In this document: piece after piece, positions 33,026-41,852 of the stretch | Numbering within the stretch: the stretch's first letter is position 1 | Layout of the letters: each line of letters begins with the position of its first letter | Assembly (NCBI GenBank): GCA_041751875.1 | Contig: JBGSIC010000028.1 | Span: 1 to 64,000 of the forward strand | Reading direction: 5' to 3' | Length of the DNA: 64,000 nt | From: JBGSIC01 sp041751875 | GTDB lineage: Bacteria; Bdellovibrionota; FAC87; UBA2466; JACKAF01 | Notes under the pieces: model-generated | The model's database searches: none | Told to the model about the DNA's origin: nothing | Seen by the model: the letters and a program-made list of their open reading frames with translations, nothing else | Made by a program: the position numbers and the translations under genes

Positions 33026-34174
33026 ATGGCGCCTCCCACGAAGGTCCTTTATCTTATTGATATGCTTCCTACGGAGGGTGGCGGAACAATGCAGTATGAG
33101 GCTCTTTTTAATACCCTTGATCCTGATCTCTTTGTTCCAGTGGTCTGGTGTGAGCTTTCAACGGCTTTCAGTCGGCGTCTGATTGAAAGAGGCATTTCCG
33201 TTCGTGAAGAGGCGCTTAGTGATTCAGATGTTTTCGCCCCACGAAATCCCTTTCATCTGCTAAGAAAATGGATTTTCTACCGAAGGTCTTTGCATCGGTT
33301 GCGAAAGTTTATTCTCCAGCACGGTATTCAAATCGTTCACGGCGACTACCACAAGGGAGCCTACCTCGCTGCTTTGCGGTCGGCAGGACTACCCACGATA
33401 CTACACATACGCTGCGAGCTTTATCCCACTCTTTTGCGCCTGGAAGCTTTTGATCGTACAAGTCGGACGATCGTTCTCTCCGAACGATTTAGAAAGTTAG
33501 TACTTTCTGGCGGTGTTTCGCCGGAGAAAATTACCAAGATCAATGATGGTGTAGACACTACTAAGTTTTCTCCGTCCTGCGGAACGGCCGGCACGCTTTT
33601 GGAAATGTTAGGTAGAAAGGATGACACGGTTGTCATCGGCATGGTTGCGCGCTGGGTTCGGCACAAAAGAGTGCTCGAATTTGTAAGCTTGATTCCTGAG
33701 ATAAGCCGAGCCCTTCCTTCGGCCAAATTTTTGCTCGTCGGCGCTCACACGGATGGTCAGTACGAAAAAGAAATTCTGGAGTTTATTGAACGACAAGGAC
33801 TTAGGGATAAGGTCGTTTGCGTGGACGAGCAGAAGCAAATGGAGCGGGTGTTCAACCTGTTCGATGTGTTTGTTACGTTAGCGGGCGGGGCGGTGGTATT
33901 GGAAGCCATGGCTTGCGCCAAACCGGTTGTTGCCGCCGCTAAACCAAGTCCTCCAGGCAAAACCATTATCGTTCCGGGGGTAACCGGTTTTTTGGTAAAC
34001 CATGATGATCTGGGGGGGCTGGCAGCTAAGATTATCGAGTTGGGCAAAGATGGTGAGACGCGGCGCGCATTTGGCCTAAACGGCCGGCAGCGGGTGCAGG
34101 ATGTCTTTGATCAAAAGCGGATCACCAAGCAAACCGAACAACTTTACCAAACTCTTTTGTCGACTAGGAGCTGA
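33026..34174 (+). CDS. Glycosyltransferase family 4-like (GT-B) protein
   Basis: About 382 residues with the two Rossmann domains of GT-B enzymes. The N-terminal domain begins KVLYLIDMLPTEGGGTMQYEAL. The C-terminal glycosyl-transf_1 domain starts at VVIGMVARWVRHKRVLEF and includes FDVFVTLAGGAVVLEAMACAKPVVA, whose E-x7-E-like region (VLEAMAC) binds the donor. The start is uncertain: the ATG at 33026 lacks an obvious Shine-Dalgarno sequence, as does the TTG at 32981. It lies upstream of a GT2 gene and probably works on the same surface glycan; donor and acceptor are unknown. Confidence 0.85.
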   Translation: MAPPTKVLYLIDMLPTEGGGTMQYEALFNTLDPDLFVPVVWCELSTAFSRRLIERGISVREEALSDSDVFAPRNPFHLLRKWIFYRRSLHRLRKFILQHGIQIVHGDYHKGAYLAALRSAGLPTILHIRCELYPTLLRLEAFDRTSRTIVLSERFRKLVLSGGVSPEKITKINDGVDTTKFSPSCGTAGTLLEMLGRKDDTVVIGMVARWVRHKRVLEFVSLIPEISRALPSAKFLLVGAHTDGQYEKEILEFIERQGLRDKVVCVDEQKQMERVFNLFDVFVTLAGGAVVLEAMACAKPVVAAAKPSPPGKTIIVPGVTGFLVNHDDLGGLAAKIIELGKDGETRRAFGLNGRQRVQDVFDQKRITKQTEQLYQTLLSTRS

Positions 34175-34229
34175 AATGGGCTCTGTTCTTTTCGGGGTGT
34201 TCTACCGATAAGATAGCGAAGGAGCGTGC

Positions 34230-35162
34230 GTGTTTTTTCGCATACTACAATTTGTTGAAGATTCCGTCGCCCTGGCCCTCCGGTGCCTGCGCTGGCCTTT
34301 AGCGCGATGGCAGATTAGTCTTCTCAAAAGCAAGCTTGCTGAAATACGCCCCAACCAAAGTGAGTTGAAGCTTACCGTTCTAATACCTTACCGCGATCGC
34401 TCTGCCGAGCAGCTTTGCTTACTGTTTAAGAGCCTCGCCGAACAAACGTTGCCCACTCGCTTTTGGCGTACGCTCGTCATTGACTATGGCAGCGATGCCG
34501 AACATGTGAAGGTGCTTGACGAACTATCACACCGTTACTCCTTTGAAGTCCTACGGGTTGAGGAAACAGGAGTCTGGAACCGCGGCCGCGCCCTGAACAT
34601 TGGCCTGCAAGCCGTTGAGACGCCTTTTGTTTTGCTGGGGCACGTGGATCTCTTCTTTCAGGCTCAGTACCTCTCAACGGCGATAGATGTGCTGGAAGGT
34701 CAAGACAACCAAATGGTGGGTTCGCGTATGATGGATTTGTCCCGCTCGTTTGGAACCGCGTCGCGGCGATTACAGGAAAAGTCCGCGCTCGCATACGCCA
34801 GGCCGCGATTGAATTTGCCCTTCCACCCCTCTGTGCTTGTGCTCCCTACCTGGGCTATTCGTTTGATCCGTGGTTTTGATGAGAGGTTTCAGCTTTGGGG
34901 GTACGAGGACCTAGATCTCCACGCACGGCTAAAATTACTGGGTCTAAGATTGGTAAATATATCAGGACGATCTGAGTACTTCCACCAGTACCACGAGAAA
35001 TATGCGGGAGTGATTCAGGAAAAGGAACTCACCCGTACGATAGTCCGAAATCGTTTTCTTTATCTCAGCGAGCCACGTTTGTTGCGAAATCCGACAGGGT
35101 GGGGAAAAGCGCATGTTGCCATGCTGCCCGCTAAGAAAGCTAAAGCGGTAGGCGGTTCTTAG
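34230..35162 (+). CDS. Glycosyltransferase family 2 (GT-A) protein
   Basis: 310 residues. TVLIPYRDRSAEQL opens the catalytic domain, followed by LVIDYGSD with the nucleotide-binding Asp, WNRGRALNIGLQ, LLGHVDLFF as the DXD-like motif, and GFDERFQLWGYEDLDLHARL with the catalytic ED of the galactosyltransferase-C segment. A short N-terminal stretch with few charges may be membrane-associated. The GTG start follows AAGGAG at an ideal distance. It is 55 bp after the GT-B gene and part of the same glycan cluster. Confidence 0.85.
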   Translation: MFFRILQFVEDSVALALRCLRWPLARWQISLLKSKLAEIRPNQSELKLTVLIPYRDRSAEQLCLLFKSLAEQTLPTRFWRTLVIDYGSDAEHVKVLDELSHRYSFEVLRVEETGVWNRGRALNIGLQAVETPFVLLGHVDLFFQAQYLSTAIDVLEGQDNQMVGSRMMDLSRSFGTASRRLQEKSALAYARPRLNLPFHPSVLVLPTWAIRLIRGFDERFQLWGYEDLDLHARLKLLGLRLVNISGRSEYFHQYHEKYAGVIQEKELTRTIVRNRFLYLSEPRLLRNPTGWGKAHVAMLPAKKAKAVGGS

Positions 35163-35263
35163 AGCGCTGATTCGGCCAGTAGCTTTCACAAGGTAGTGAA
35201 ACAGCAGTATACTCGCTGTTTATTCCTACTGTAGTGGCGCCTCTCTTGCAGTTTCCCTCCCCG

Positions 35264-37258
35264 ATGAAGAGCCCGCTCACCATAAGCTGTCTAAAAGGGG
35301 GAATGCTGGCTGCCCTTTTTTGCCTGAAAGTCGTTGCCGCTGAGCCCAAACCCTTCGACAAAGTCATGGTTTTTTCGGGCGGGAGCCACCAAACCGCTTC
35401 CTTCTTGGGAATGGTAGAGCAGGCTCGCGAAATGGGATGGGATCCCGATGTGGTGATATCAACTTGCGGTTCCTCAGTCGCCAATCAGATTCTCAACGTG
35501 AGTGATGACCCCAAAGAATGGCACCGTATTGTCTCCTCGCGAGAGTTCTACGAGATGCTCCGCAGGGAAAAAATTAATGAGAAGGCCGCGCAAGGGGTAA
35601 ACGTCATTGGGACCATTGGTGCGAATGCGGCAGAAAACTTCATGCGCGAGGCCCAGAATACCGAGCCCGTCTCGCGGGTACCGGATATTTTTGCCAACAA
35701 CTATCTCATCCATACTCCCACAAGTGGGTTTCCCAAGACTTTCGACGTGCCTTTTTCCCGTAAGGGGATCCGATCGATTATGGTCGCTGCCCGCGCTGAC
35801 ATTAAGCCATCTGATGTAGGGAAAAAGCGCAACGGAAGAAAGCTGCTCACTGAACTCTTTTTCACCGATCCGGATACCGCGCAGTACCTCAAAGGATTTA
35901 AGTCCCCCGTCGCGAGAGCGTTTCCCGCCAGCAACATTGCTGACGACACCGCGATCATGACCGACCAGTCGCTCGCCGTGGCGATGCGGGCTTCCATTTC
36001 GGAACCGACCTTGATGAACCTTATGTCAATCGGGAAAGGCGACGATAGAACTTACCTAATGGCAGGAAGCGTTGATTCTTATCCTATTGAACTCGCCAAG
36101 ACGCTAGGCGACCACGTGATTGCCACGCGTATTGGATACATCTCCGATTTGGAAACCATGATCGGGGAAAACGTACACGGCTTTAATATGAATGAACGCC
36201 GGAGGCAGGTTCAGCGCCAGCAGGTCGACCATTGGATCGATCGGACCAACACGGATGATATTGATGATCTCGAACCGAAGAAAAACTTTACTTTCACTAG
36301 CGGAAAACTTCTCCACCTTTCCAGTGGGATTCCCGACTCTTACGAAGAATATAAGAAGATCGTAGACAAGCACTGGAAGTGGGGCAGAGATCGCATGAAG
36401 GAAACTCTTGAGACCCCGCGAAACTCTATTGACCATATCCGGAAGGAATCGAGCGACGGCGTAAAAGACGGCCTTTTTCACAAAAGCGGAAAAGTCGGGG
36501 GAACCTTGTGGGCTCCTGCGATGAGTCTCAGTGGTATTTATTCCCGCATGGAAGAAGAGGATGACACGGTCGCAGACGCTACTTTCGAAATGCTCGTGAA
36601 TCAAGGTTGGCCCCTAGGAATCTATGTGGGTGGCTCGGTTATTTTGGATTTGGTAAGACGCCATTTTTTGCAAAGCCATCCTTCACTTATCCCCGCCGAG
36701 CCTAACCAAAGGGTGCTTCGGATTGTTTCGTATCCTGGACTCAACGAAAAGGACGATGGAGTAAAAGACGTTTTGCGAGTTTCGTCATTCAAGGAATTGA
36801 CCGATTATCTTAGGCGGTCCGATAGCAACGCGCCCTATGATCGGATTGAGTTTGTGGCGCGATCAAAAAAAAAAGGCAAGATACTCTGGGCTGATGGAAC
36901 ACTTTTGACTGACAAGCAGCTTGCCGCTCTCGCGGAGGTTCCGCGGGTCGGCGTACCAAACGCCGAAATTATTTTGGCAGTCTCGCGCATGGGCCGTTAC
37001 CAAGAAGGGCGCGACCAAGCCGCACAGCTCGCTGCGGCACTGGCATCCCATCCCCGCGTGACGCTGACGGCCCGAGATATCCGCTGGCCGAAGTCGACAG
37101 CAACCCACGTCGCCGGCTTTGTGGCTGGTCACTTGAGTGGCTTAACTAATCTGCGCACGACTTATTCCACATTGCGCGCCTTACCCTCGGCTCATCGAAT
37201 GGCAAAAGGGTATGAAAGCTTGCCCTGCGCTGGCTCGCTTCCTCGCTTGGTCGACTAG
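35264..37258 (+). CDS. Exported patatin-like protein, catalytic Asp missing
   Basis: About 664 residues. A signal peptide (KSPLTISCLKGGMLAALFCL, cleaved near VVAAE) precedes a patatin-like fold. MVFSGGSHQTASFLGM resembles the oxyanion loop, CGSSVA resembles GxSxG with Ser71, and AMRASISEP is the conserved patatin helix. In the following strand, LMAGSVDSYP aligns with the DGG/DGA motif, but Ala267 replaces the catalytic Asp. It may therefore be a pseudo-lipase or use a different acid. A long C-terminal region (about 300-664) is unrecognised. The start could also be GTG 35234. A downstream A10 tract (36865-36874) does not break the frame. Confidence 0.7.
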   Translation: MKSPLTISCLKGGMLAALFCLKVVAAEPKPFDKVMVFSGGSHQTASFLGMVEQAREMGWDPDVVISTCGSSVANQILNVSDDPKEWHRIVSSREFYEMLRREKINEKAAQGVNVIGTIGANAAENFMREAQNTEPVSRVPDIFANNYLIHTPTSGFPKTFDVPFSRKGIRSIMVAARADIKPSDVGKKRNGRKLLTELFFTDPDTAQYLKGFKSPVARAFPASNIADDTAIMTDQSLAVAMRASISEPTLMNLMSIGKGDDRTYLMAGSVDSYPIELAKTLGDHVIATRIGYISDLETMIGENVHGFNMNERRRQVQRQQVDHWIDRTNTDDIDDLEPKKNFTFTSGKLLHLSSGIPDSYEEYKKIVDKHWKWGRDRMKETLETPRNSIDHIRKESSDGVKDGLFHKSGKVGGTLWAPAMSLSGIYSRMEEEDDTVADATFEMLVNQGWPLGIYVGGSVILDLVRRHFLQSHPSLIPAEPNQRVLRIVSYPGLNEKDDGVKDVLRVSSFKELTDYLRRSDSNAPYDRIEFVARSKKKGKILWADGTLLTDKQLAALAEVPRVGVPNAEIILAVSRMGRYQEGRDQAAQLAAALASHPRVTLTARDIRWPKSTATHVAGFVAGHLSGLTNLRTTYSTLRALPSAHRMAKGYESLPCAGSLPRLVD

Positions 37259-37302
37259 CCCCTGGCTTGAACACCGTTGGTTAAGGCCTCGCACACCGTA
37301 CT

Positions 37303-37365
37303 CATTTTAGGCAGTATTCTCATGGTATTAGACAGTGGTGACAAAAAACGTCCCTGCCTAAAATG
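37303..37365. repeat. 12-bp perfect inverted repeat upstream of exported cytochrome-like gene
   Basis: CATTTTAGGCAG (37303-37314) and CTGCCTAAAATG (37354-37365) are exact inverted copies 39 bases apart. The right arm ends about 110 bases before the next ATG. It could be a protein-binding pair or an mRNA stem; no U-tract follows. Confidence 0.6.
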
Positions 37366-37474
37366 CCAATGATTACGCACTATATTCTGTAAGTATGCGG
37401 GATCTGTTTAAAAAATGGCCCGTGTCGTGCATCTCTCAGAGGAAGTACAAACTCTAGTTGTGAAGTGAGACGGC

Positions 37475-39580
37475 ATGTTTTCAGTGGGGAGAAAATCTAT
37501 AGCCGAGACCTGGGTGTCCTTTGCGCTCATGGCAGTGGTCGTTTCTACGACCGCTGAAGCGCGAATATTCAGACGGTTTTTCGGTTTCGGCGGCGGGGGG
37601 TTCCGGCAGCCTGTATTCGTACAGCCGCAGCCTGTGCGCCGTTTTCCGCAATCAATGGGTTGCGGTAATGGCGGCTTCTGTGGTGGCCAGCCCAGCTACC
37701 GTGTTGTGCACAACAACAATAATAACAATTTCGTTAATAATAATTTTGATCCCAACGACTTCCAACAAGCGGATGCTCGTTTTAAGAATATTAAGGATCA
37801 AAAGGGTGTGTTGTTTGAAGCCAACGACGGTGTGGTTGTAGCGCAGCTTTTTGTCGATGAGCGTACCGGTGAACTTTTCTCCGTAGGTGTAGATCGCAAT
37901 GGTAACGTACGAGGCTTTAAACGCCCGGTCGCGACCAACAGCCTCACATTCGCCCAATTGCAGCGGTTTTACTTTGATAACCTGGACAAGTTTAAGTCCG
38001 CGTTGCGTGAAGCCAATATCGAAGGTAACGGCGCGGCCATTCGTAAAGCCGAGGACAATCTCAACCTCGTCCAAAACTTCTTGAACTTTTCAACGCGTGC
38101 TACGGGCATCCAACGAGACGGTCGGGTCAATTTTGATATCAGCAAAATGGCGATGCCTGAGTCTTTAAAGAACGCAGGCGGGATCTTTACGTTACAGAAC
38201 GTGGCCATTGCGGGTCTTAATTCGACTCTTAATATGCTCACCAATCAGTGTGACATTCTCTGCGCGGGTCCTCGGATAGACGGTAACACCGCGGTGGGCT
38301 GCCGCAGTGTGGGTAACTTGAACGGAAATATCCTTTCAGCGGATCTCACTCAGGGCTTTGGAGAGCGTACGATTGATTTAATGACCAACTCTTTGGAAGA
38401 TCCTTATTCCTGTGGCGATCGTCGTACGATGCGGCTCGACTATTTCATCGCGGCGACCCTCGCGGATCCCAATAAGTATTATGCGATTAAGCAAGTGCCT
38501 CGTGAGTATGAAGAACTCGCTGAGCGCCAGGGTATTTCTGAGAACTCGATTAAGTTTGCTCAATCTCGCGAAATCAAAATGGTGGTGGGTGCGGGCGAAT
38601 CGATTGTCGCCAAAACGGAAGGCCCATCGCGTGTTACGGGTTTCCAGAACCAAGATCGGGTACGCGCGAAATTTGGGAATCGTCCCGCGGTTGCGGCGAT
38701 GAGTTTAGATTTTCAGAACAACTCAGGCGCAGGGGTAAGTCTAGTATCTGGCTTATCGCAAGACTTGCTGCATGATCCGGTTGGCGTCATTGGTTCCCAG
38801 GCCGGTGGTGAGAAGATCGATGAGCAGTGCAATGGTTTTCATATGTACTCGGTACAAAATGGGAATGGCGGTCGCTTAAATGGTGTACCAGGAAACGTAG
38901 CGAGTCACGGTAACGCGATTGGGGCGGGTACGGAAGTGTCAAATCCCTTGAGCTGCCGCGAGTGCCACAGTGAAGGTTTCCGCAGTGGCGTGAACCATGC
39001 CAAAGAAGGCATTCGTCACAAAACCAATCCTTTTGAATTTTTGGATGCCGGCGAAGCAGCACGGGCGCGCAACTTAGGTTACCGTCTGCCCGGTGAAATC
39101 GGTGCGGTCAATAACGCCCTGAACGTGGACTATCGTCGCGCTCAGCAAGCAGCAAACTCACGGTTACCTAACTTCAGCGTTAAGGAAGACAAAGCCACGG
39201 GTACGAACACGGTTACACTCGATCCGAACGACTCCATACCGGCTGAGTTTAGGATCGTAGAACAGTATTTCAAAGCCTTAGGGGATGAAGACGTCGCGCG
39301 CGAGATGGGTATTCCCGGGCTGACGGTGGATCAGCTGGAAAATCTCCGTGGTCCGACGGGAGAGAAGCTATTCCAGTTAAAATTCGAGAAAAATCCTAAA
39401 ACCGGTAAGCGCAAAATTCAGCGTGACTCGTTTGCTGAAGTCTTTTGCAAGGCGCGTGCGGCGATTTCCGCGGGACGCACGGGTGGAGTCGTTGACACCG
39501 GGAACGGCCGAGGCCGGGGCACCGGTAATGGCCGACCCGGCACCGAACAGTTCAATCACCAAACGGGTCAAAGAATCTAA
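37475..39580 (+). CDS. Exported protein with one c-type haem motif and Asn-rich N-terminus
   Basis: 701 residues, family not recognised. A signal peptide ends near STTAEA (about residue 30). A Gly/Phe/Pro/Gln-rich segment and an Asn-rich stretch (HNNNNNFVNNNF) follow, then a large globular region. A single CRECH haem-binding motif starts at C494 in SCRECHSEGF. Several other Cys lie around residues 260-320 (CDILC, VGCRS, YSCGD). The C-terminus is Gly/Arg/Asn-rich and ends GRGRGTGNGRPG. It would be a periplasmic or surface protein matured by the cytochrome c system. Context gives no pathway. Confidence 0.65.
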   Translation: MFSVGRKSIAETWVSFALMAVVVSTTAEARIFRRFFGFGGGGFRQPVFVQPQPVRRFPQSMGCGNGGFCGGQPSYRVVHNNNNNNFVNNNFDPNDFQQADARFKNIKDQKGVLFEANDGVVVAQLFVDERTGELFSVGVDRNGNVRGFKRPVATNSLTFAQLQRFYFDNLDKFKSALREANIEGNGAAIRKAEDNLNLVQNFLNFSTRATGIQRDGRVNFDISKMAMPESLKNAGGIFTLQNVAIAGLNSTLNMLTNQCDILCAGPRIDGNTAVGCRSVGNLNGNILSADLTQGFGERTIDLMTNSLEDPYSCGDRRTMRLDYFIAATLADPNKYYAIKQVPREYEELAERQGISENSIKFAQSREIKMVVGAGESIVAKTEGPSRVTGFQNQDRVRAKFGNRPAVAAMSLDFQNNSGAGVSLVSGLSQDLLHDPVGVIGSQAGGEKIDEQCNGFHMYSVQNGNGGRLNGVPGNVASHGNAIGAGTEVSNPLSCRECHSEGFRSGVNHAKEGIRHKTNPFEFLDAGEAARARNLGYRLPGEIGAVNNALNVDYRRAQQAANSRLPNFSVKEDKATGTNTVTLDPNDSIPAEFRIVEQYFKALGDEDVAREMGIPGLTVDQLENLRGPTGEKLFQLKFEKNPKTGKRKIQRDSFAEVFCKARAAISAGRTGGVVDTGNGRGRGTGNGRPGTEQFNHQTGQRI

Positions 39581-39582
39581 AA

Positions 39583-40035
39583 TCAGTGTTCACCACTAGG
39601 ACGTGGCACCGCTTCGCCCGCTTTTAAGCTCCGATAATAGTCATGTAGTGAAAGATTAAAGAGAGGTGTCTCTTCTATATTAGGCACATCGCGATAGACT
39701 CCGCCGCAACGGTAGCAGCTAACGACTTCGCCCACCCGCCGGTAAAGCCACCAATCAATCACGGTAACCAATAGCAGCGAAATCCCGTAGGTAAAGTAGG
39801 CTAGGACCACACCGATGACGACTAAGCCAATTCCCAGAGCGCGGTTAAAGTCGCGGTGGCGGTATACATCGGCGCAACCGCAGACTACGCACTGGTCAAT
39901 TCCCTGCGAGTCTTGGAATCGATCCGTGGGAAAGCCGACGACGCTTTTTTGGCAGTGCGGGCAGGGAGCTTCCTGCGAAGTGACTAGCGCCTGGAAGCGC
40001 TGTTTGCAGTGAGGGCAATGAGCGTCGATTTCCAT
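39583..40035 (-). CDS. Zinc-ribbon membrane protein
   Basis: 150 residues. An N-terminal zinc ribbon (CPHC-x14-CPHC, about residues 7-28) and a second Cys cluster CVVCGC are followed by two closely spaced membrane helices (about 68-95, containing GLVVIGVVLAYFTYGISLLLV). A third CYRCGG pair lies after the membrane part. Proteins with this layout are uncharacterised. It starts 4 bp after the stop of the upstream multi-pass membrane gene, so the two are probably co-expressed. Confidence 0.7.
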   Translation of the reverse strand: MEIDAHCPHCKQRFQALVTSQEAPCPHCQKSVVGFPTDRFQDSQGIDQCVVCGCADVYRHRDFNRALGIGLVVIGVVLAYFTYGISLLLVTVIDWWLYRRVGEVVSCYRCGGVYRDVPNIEETPLFNLSLHDYYRSLKAGEAVPRPSGEH

Positions 40036-40039
40036 AGCG

Positions 40040-40831
40040 TCAGAGAGCGATGCGGTAAACCAAGGCGAGATACTGGCTCAAGGTTTCTCCCGCCAGCACG
40101 CATAACACCGCGACGTACAAAATGCCCGTGGCGGACTGAGTGCTACGTATCGATACCGTATTCCAAATAAAATAGAGAAGAACGAGGGGAGCCAGTAGCC
40201 CCCACACCCAGCGCATCGTGATAAAAAGGCCAGGGTAACCTGCAAATAGATAGGTATAGATTTCCGCCTCGCTTTTTCCCCACAGAAGGCCTACCACGAC
40301 AGCGGTCCCTAAAAGAAAACGTAGGATAACCAAAACCACGAAAACGACGGTGGTCCGCTTAAGTTCGTGAATGGAGAGTTTGGGTTGGACGAGATACCAA
40401 TGGCCCACCAGCATGGCGGCCATCGTAAACCCCATCAATAGCCCCGAGAGAATTCCGTTTAGTAGGAGGCGCCCCGCATCCAAGGGTTGCCCATGAGCCA
40501 GAAGGCCGGGTAGCCAGGTCGCTACCATTACATAGAGTGCGGCGACCGCCCCAAAGGCGTAAAAAAACGTCGTTAACCACCAACGTGATCCGGCGCTCAC
40601 AGAATAGAGGGTGCAAAAAGCGGCAAACCAAAAGACGGCAGGGGAGGCATAGGTCCGAGTCGAAGCGGGGTTAAGAACAAAGAAAGCGGCAAGGGCAAGT
40701 ATGGCGGCCCCCAGCCCATGGTAAAGGTAGTAGCGTTTGCCCATGGCATTTTGCTTGAGTACTCCCAAACTAATGAAGAAGCCGGCACACAAGGAAAATA
40801 ATAGGTTAAATGTGAGCTGTTTTAGGTCCAC
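40040..40831 (-). CDS. Multi-pass membrane protein, unknown family
   Basis: About 263 residues with roughly eight hydrophobic helices and few loops longer than ten residues; it is unassigned. No transporter signature, CxxC or His-rich haem site is clear. The frame is open to a GTG at 40909, only 3 bp from the divergent aminotransferase ATG. The GTG at 40831, just before the first helix (LKQLTFNLLFSL), is a more likely start. It forms a two-gene unit with the zinc-ribbon protein. Confidence 0.55.
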   Translation of the reverse strand: MDLKQLTFNLLFSLCAGFFISLGVLKQNAMGKRYYLYHGLGAAILALAAFFVLNPASTRTYASPAVFWFAAFCTLYSVSAGSRWWLTTFFYAFGAVAALYVMVATWLPGLLAHGQPLDAGRLLLNGILSGLLMGFTMAAMLVGHWYLVQPKLSIHELKRTTVVFVVLVILRFLLGTAVVVGLLWGKSEAEIYTYLFAGYPGLFITMRWVWGLLAPLVLLYFIWNTVSIRSTQSATGILYVAVLCVLAGETLSQYLALVYRIAL

Positions 40832-40912
40832 CGTCCGTCCATAGAGCAGAGAAAGGTCAGCAATGTCAAATTGACAGCGGAAGGCTGACGAATCTAAGTT
40901 GGGAAACACTCT

Positions 40913-41794
40913 ATGGAAGCTCTAGTTTATTTGAACGGTAAAATTTCTGCGGCTAAAGACGCCAAAGTGTCTGTAATGGACCGTGGCTTTTTGTTCGGCG
41001 ATGGGGTCTACGAATCGGGACGGACCTACGAGCGCTGCTTTCTTTATCTCGAGGAGCATTGGGAGCGTTTGCGACGCTCAGCCGAGAAGCTCCTCCTTCC
41101 CATCCCTTGGTCCGACGGAGAGCTCACCCAAAGCTTGTACGAGGTAGCACGCGCTTATCCCTCCGAGGAGGCTTGCTTCCGTACGATCGTCACACGGGGA
41201 ATGGTAGAAGCGGTGGGCCTGGATTTACTCGACACGCCGGCACCCACGTTGGTGCACATTCTCAACGCGGTTCCGGACTACGAAAAAAAGCGAAAAGACG
41301 GCATTTTCATTCTGACCTCGAAAATCATTCGCAACAGCGCCGCCGCCCAGGATCCCAACATCAAGACCAGCAATTATCTAAATAGTTTGCTCGCCTGCCA
41401 GGATGTCAAAGCTCGCGGAAGCGCCGAAGGCGTTATGTGCGACGGACAGGGCAATGTGACGGAAGGCACGAACTTCTCCATCTTTGGAGTTACCCAAGAC
41501 GATGTGGTGATTACCCCTGGTCTGGAAGTCGGGATCTTAGATAGCATCACCCGCCGGCACGTGCTGGATCTCGCGCGTCCGAAGTTCAAAATCCAGGAAG
41601 GGTTTATTAGCTTGGCTGCTTTTCAGGCATGCCGGGAAGTGTTTATCGTCAGCAGCAATCGGGAGATTTTGCCCGTAAAACAATGGGACGAGAAGCATTA
41701 TCCCATTCCAGCGAAAATCACCTCAGAACTGATTGAATTGCTTACCGCCGAGATGGCTGAGTATGTGCGCACGCACCCAAAGTACGATAATTGA
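40913..41794 (+). CDS. Class IV PLP aminotransferase (IlvE / D-amino acid transaminase family)
   Basis: 293 residues. VSVMDRGFLFGDGVYESGRTY near the N-terminus and KTSNYLNSLLACQDVKARG carry the fold-type IV signatures; the PLP-lysine is K in IKTSNYL. GNVTEGTNFSIFGV follows as the phosphate-binding segment. Members include branched-chain aminotransferase, D-alanine transaminase and aminodeoxychorismate lyase. The lack of the long BCAT N-terminal extension and the DRGFLFGDGVYE pattern leave IlvE or Dat as the likeliest choices. It is monocistronic, followed at once by a REP-like palindrome. Confidence 0.85.
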   Translation: MEALVYLNGKISAAKDAKVSVMDRGFLFGDGVYESGRTYERCFLYLEEHWERLRRSAEKLLLPIPWSDGELTQSLYEVARAYPSEEACFRTIVTRGMVEAVGLDLLDTPAPTLVHILNAVPDYEKKRKDGIFILTSKIIRNSAAAQDPNIKTSNYLNSLLACQDVKARGSAEGVMCDGQGNVTEGTNFSIFGVTQDDVVITPGLEVGILDSITRRHVLDLARPKFKIQEGFISLAAFQACREVFIVSSNREILPVKQWDEKHYPIPAKITSELIELLTAEMAEYVRTHPKYDN

Positions 41795-41846
41795 AAGGTG
41801 CCTGTGCACTTTCCGGACGAAGTACGGAAAGTGACCTGGCACCTTT
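41794..41846. repeat. REP-like palindrome (AAAGGTGCC family)
   Basis: A clean single hairpin: left arm AAAGGTGCCTGTGCACTTTCCG pairs with right arm CGGAAAGTGACCTGGCACCTTT around an ACGAAGTA loop, beginning at the aminotransferase stop. It sits between convergent genes (aminotransferase and etfA) and may end both transcripts. It shares its core with the elements at 18563 and 23900. Confidence 0.8.
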
Positions 41847-41852
41847 ACGGAA

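Noticed and set aside
36865..36874. A10 tract in the patatin-like gene as a possible frameshift site
   Set aside because: The reading frame stays open and coherent on both sides to the natural stop at 37258, so no break is implied.
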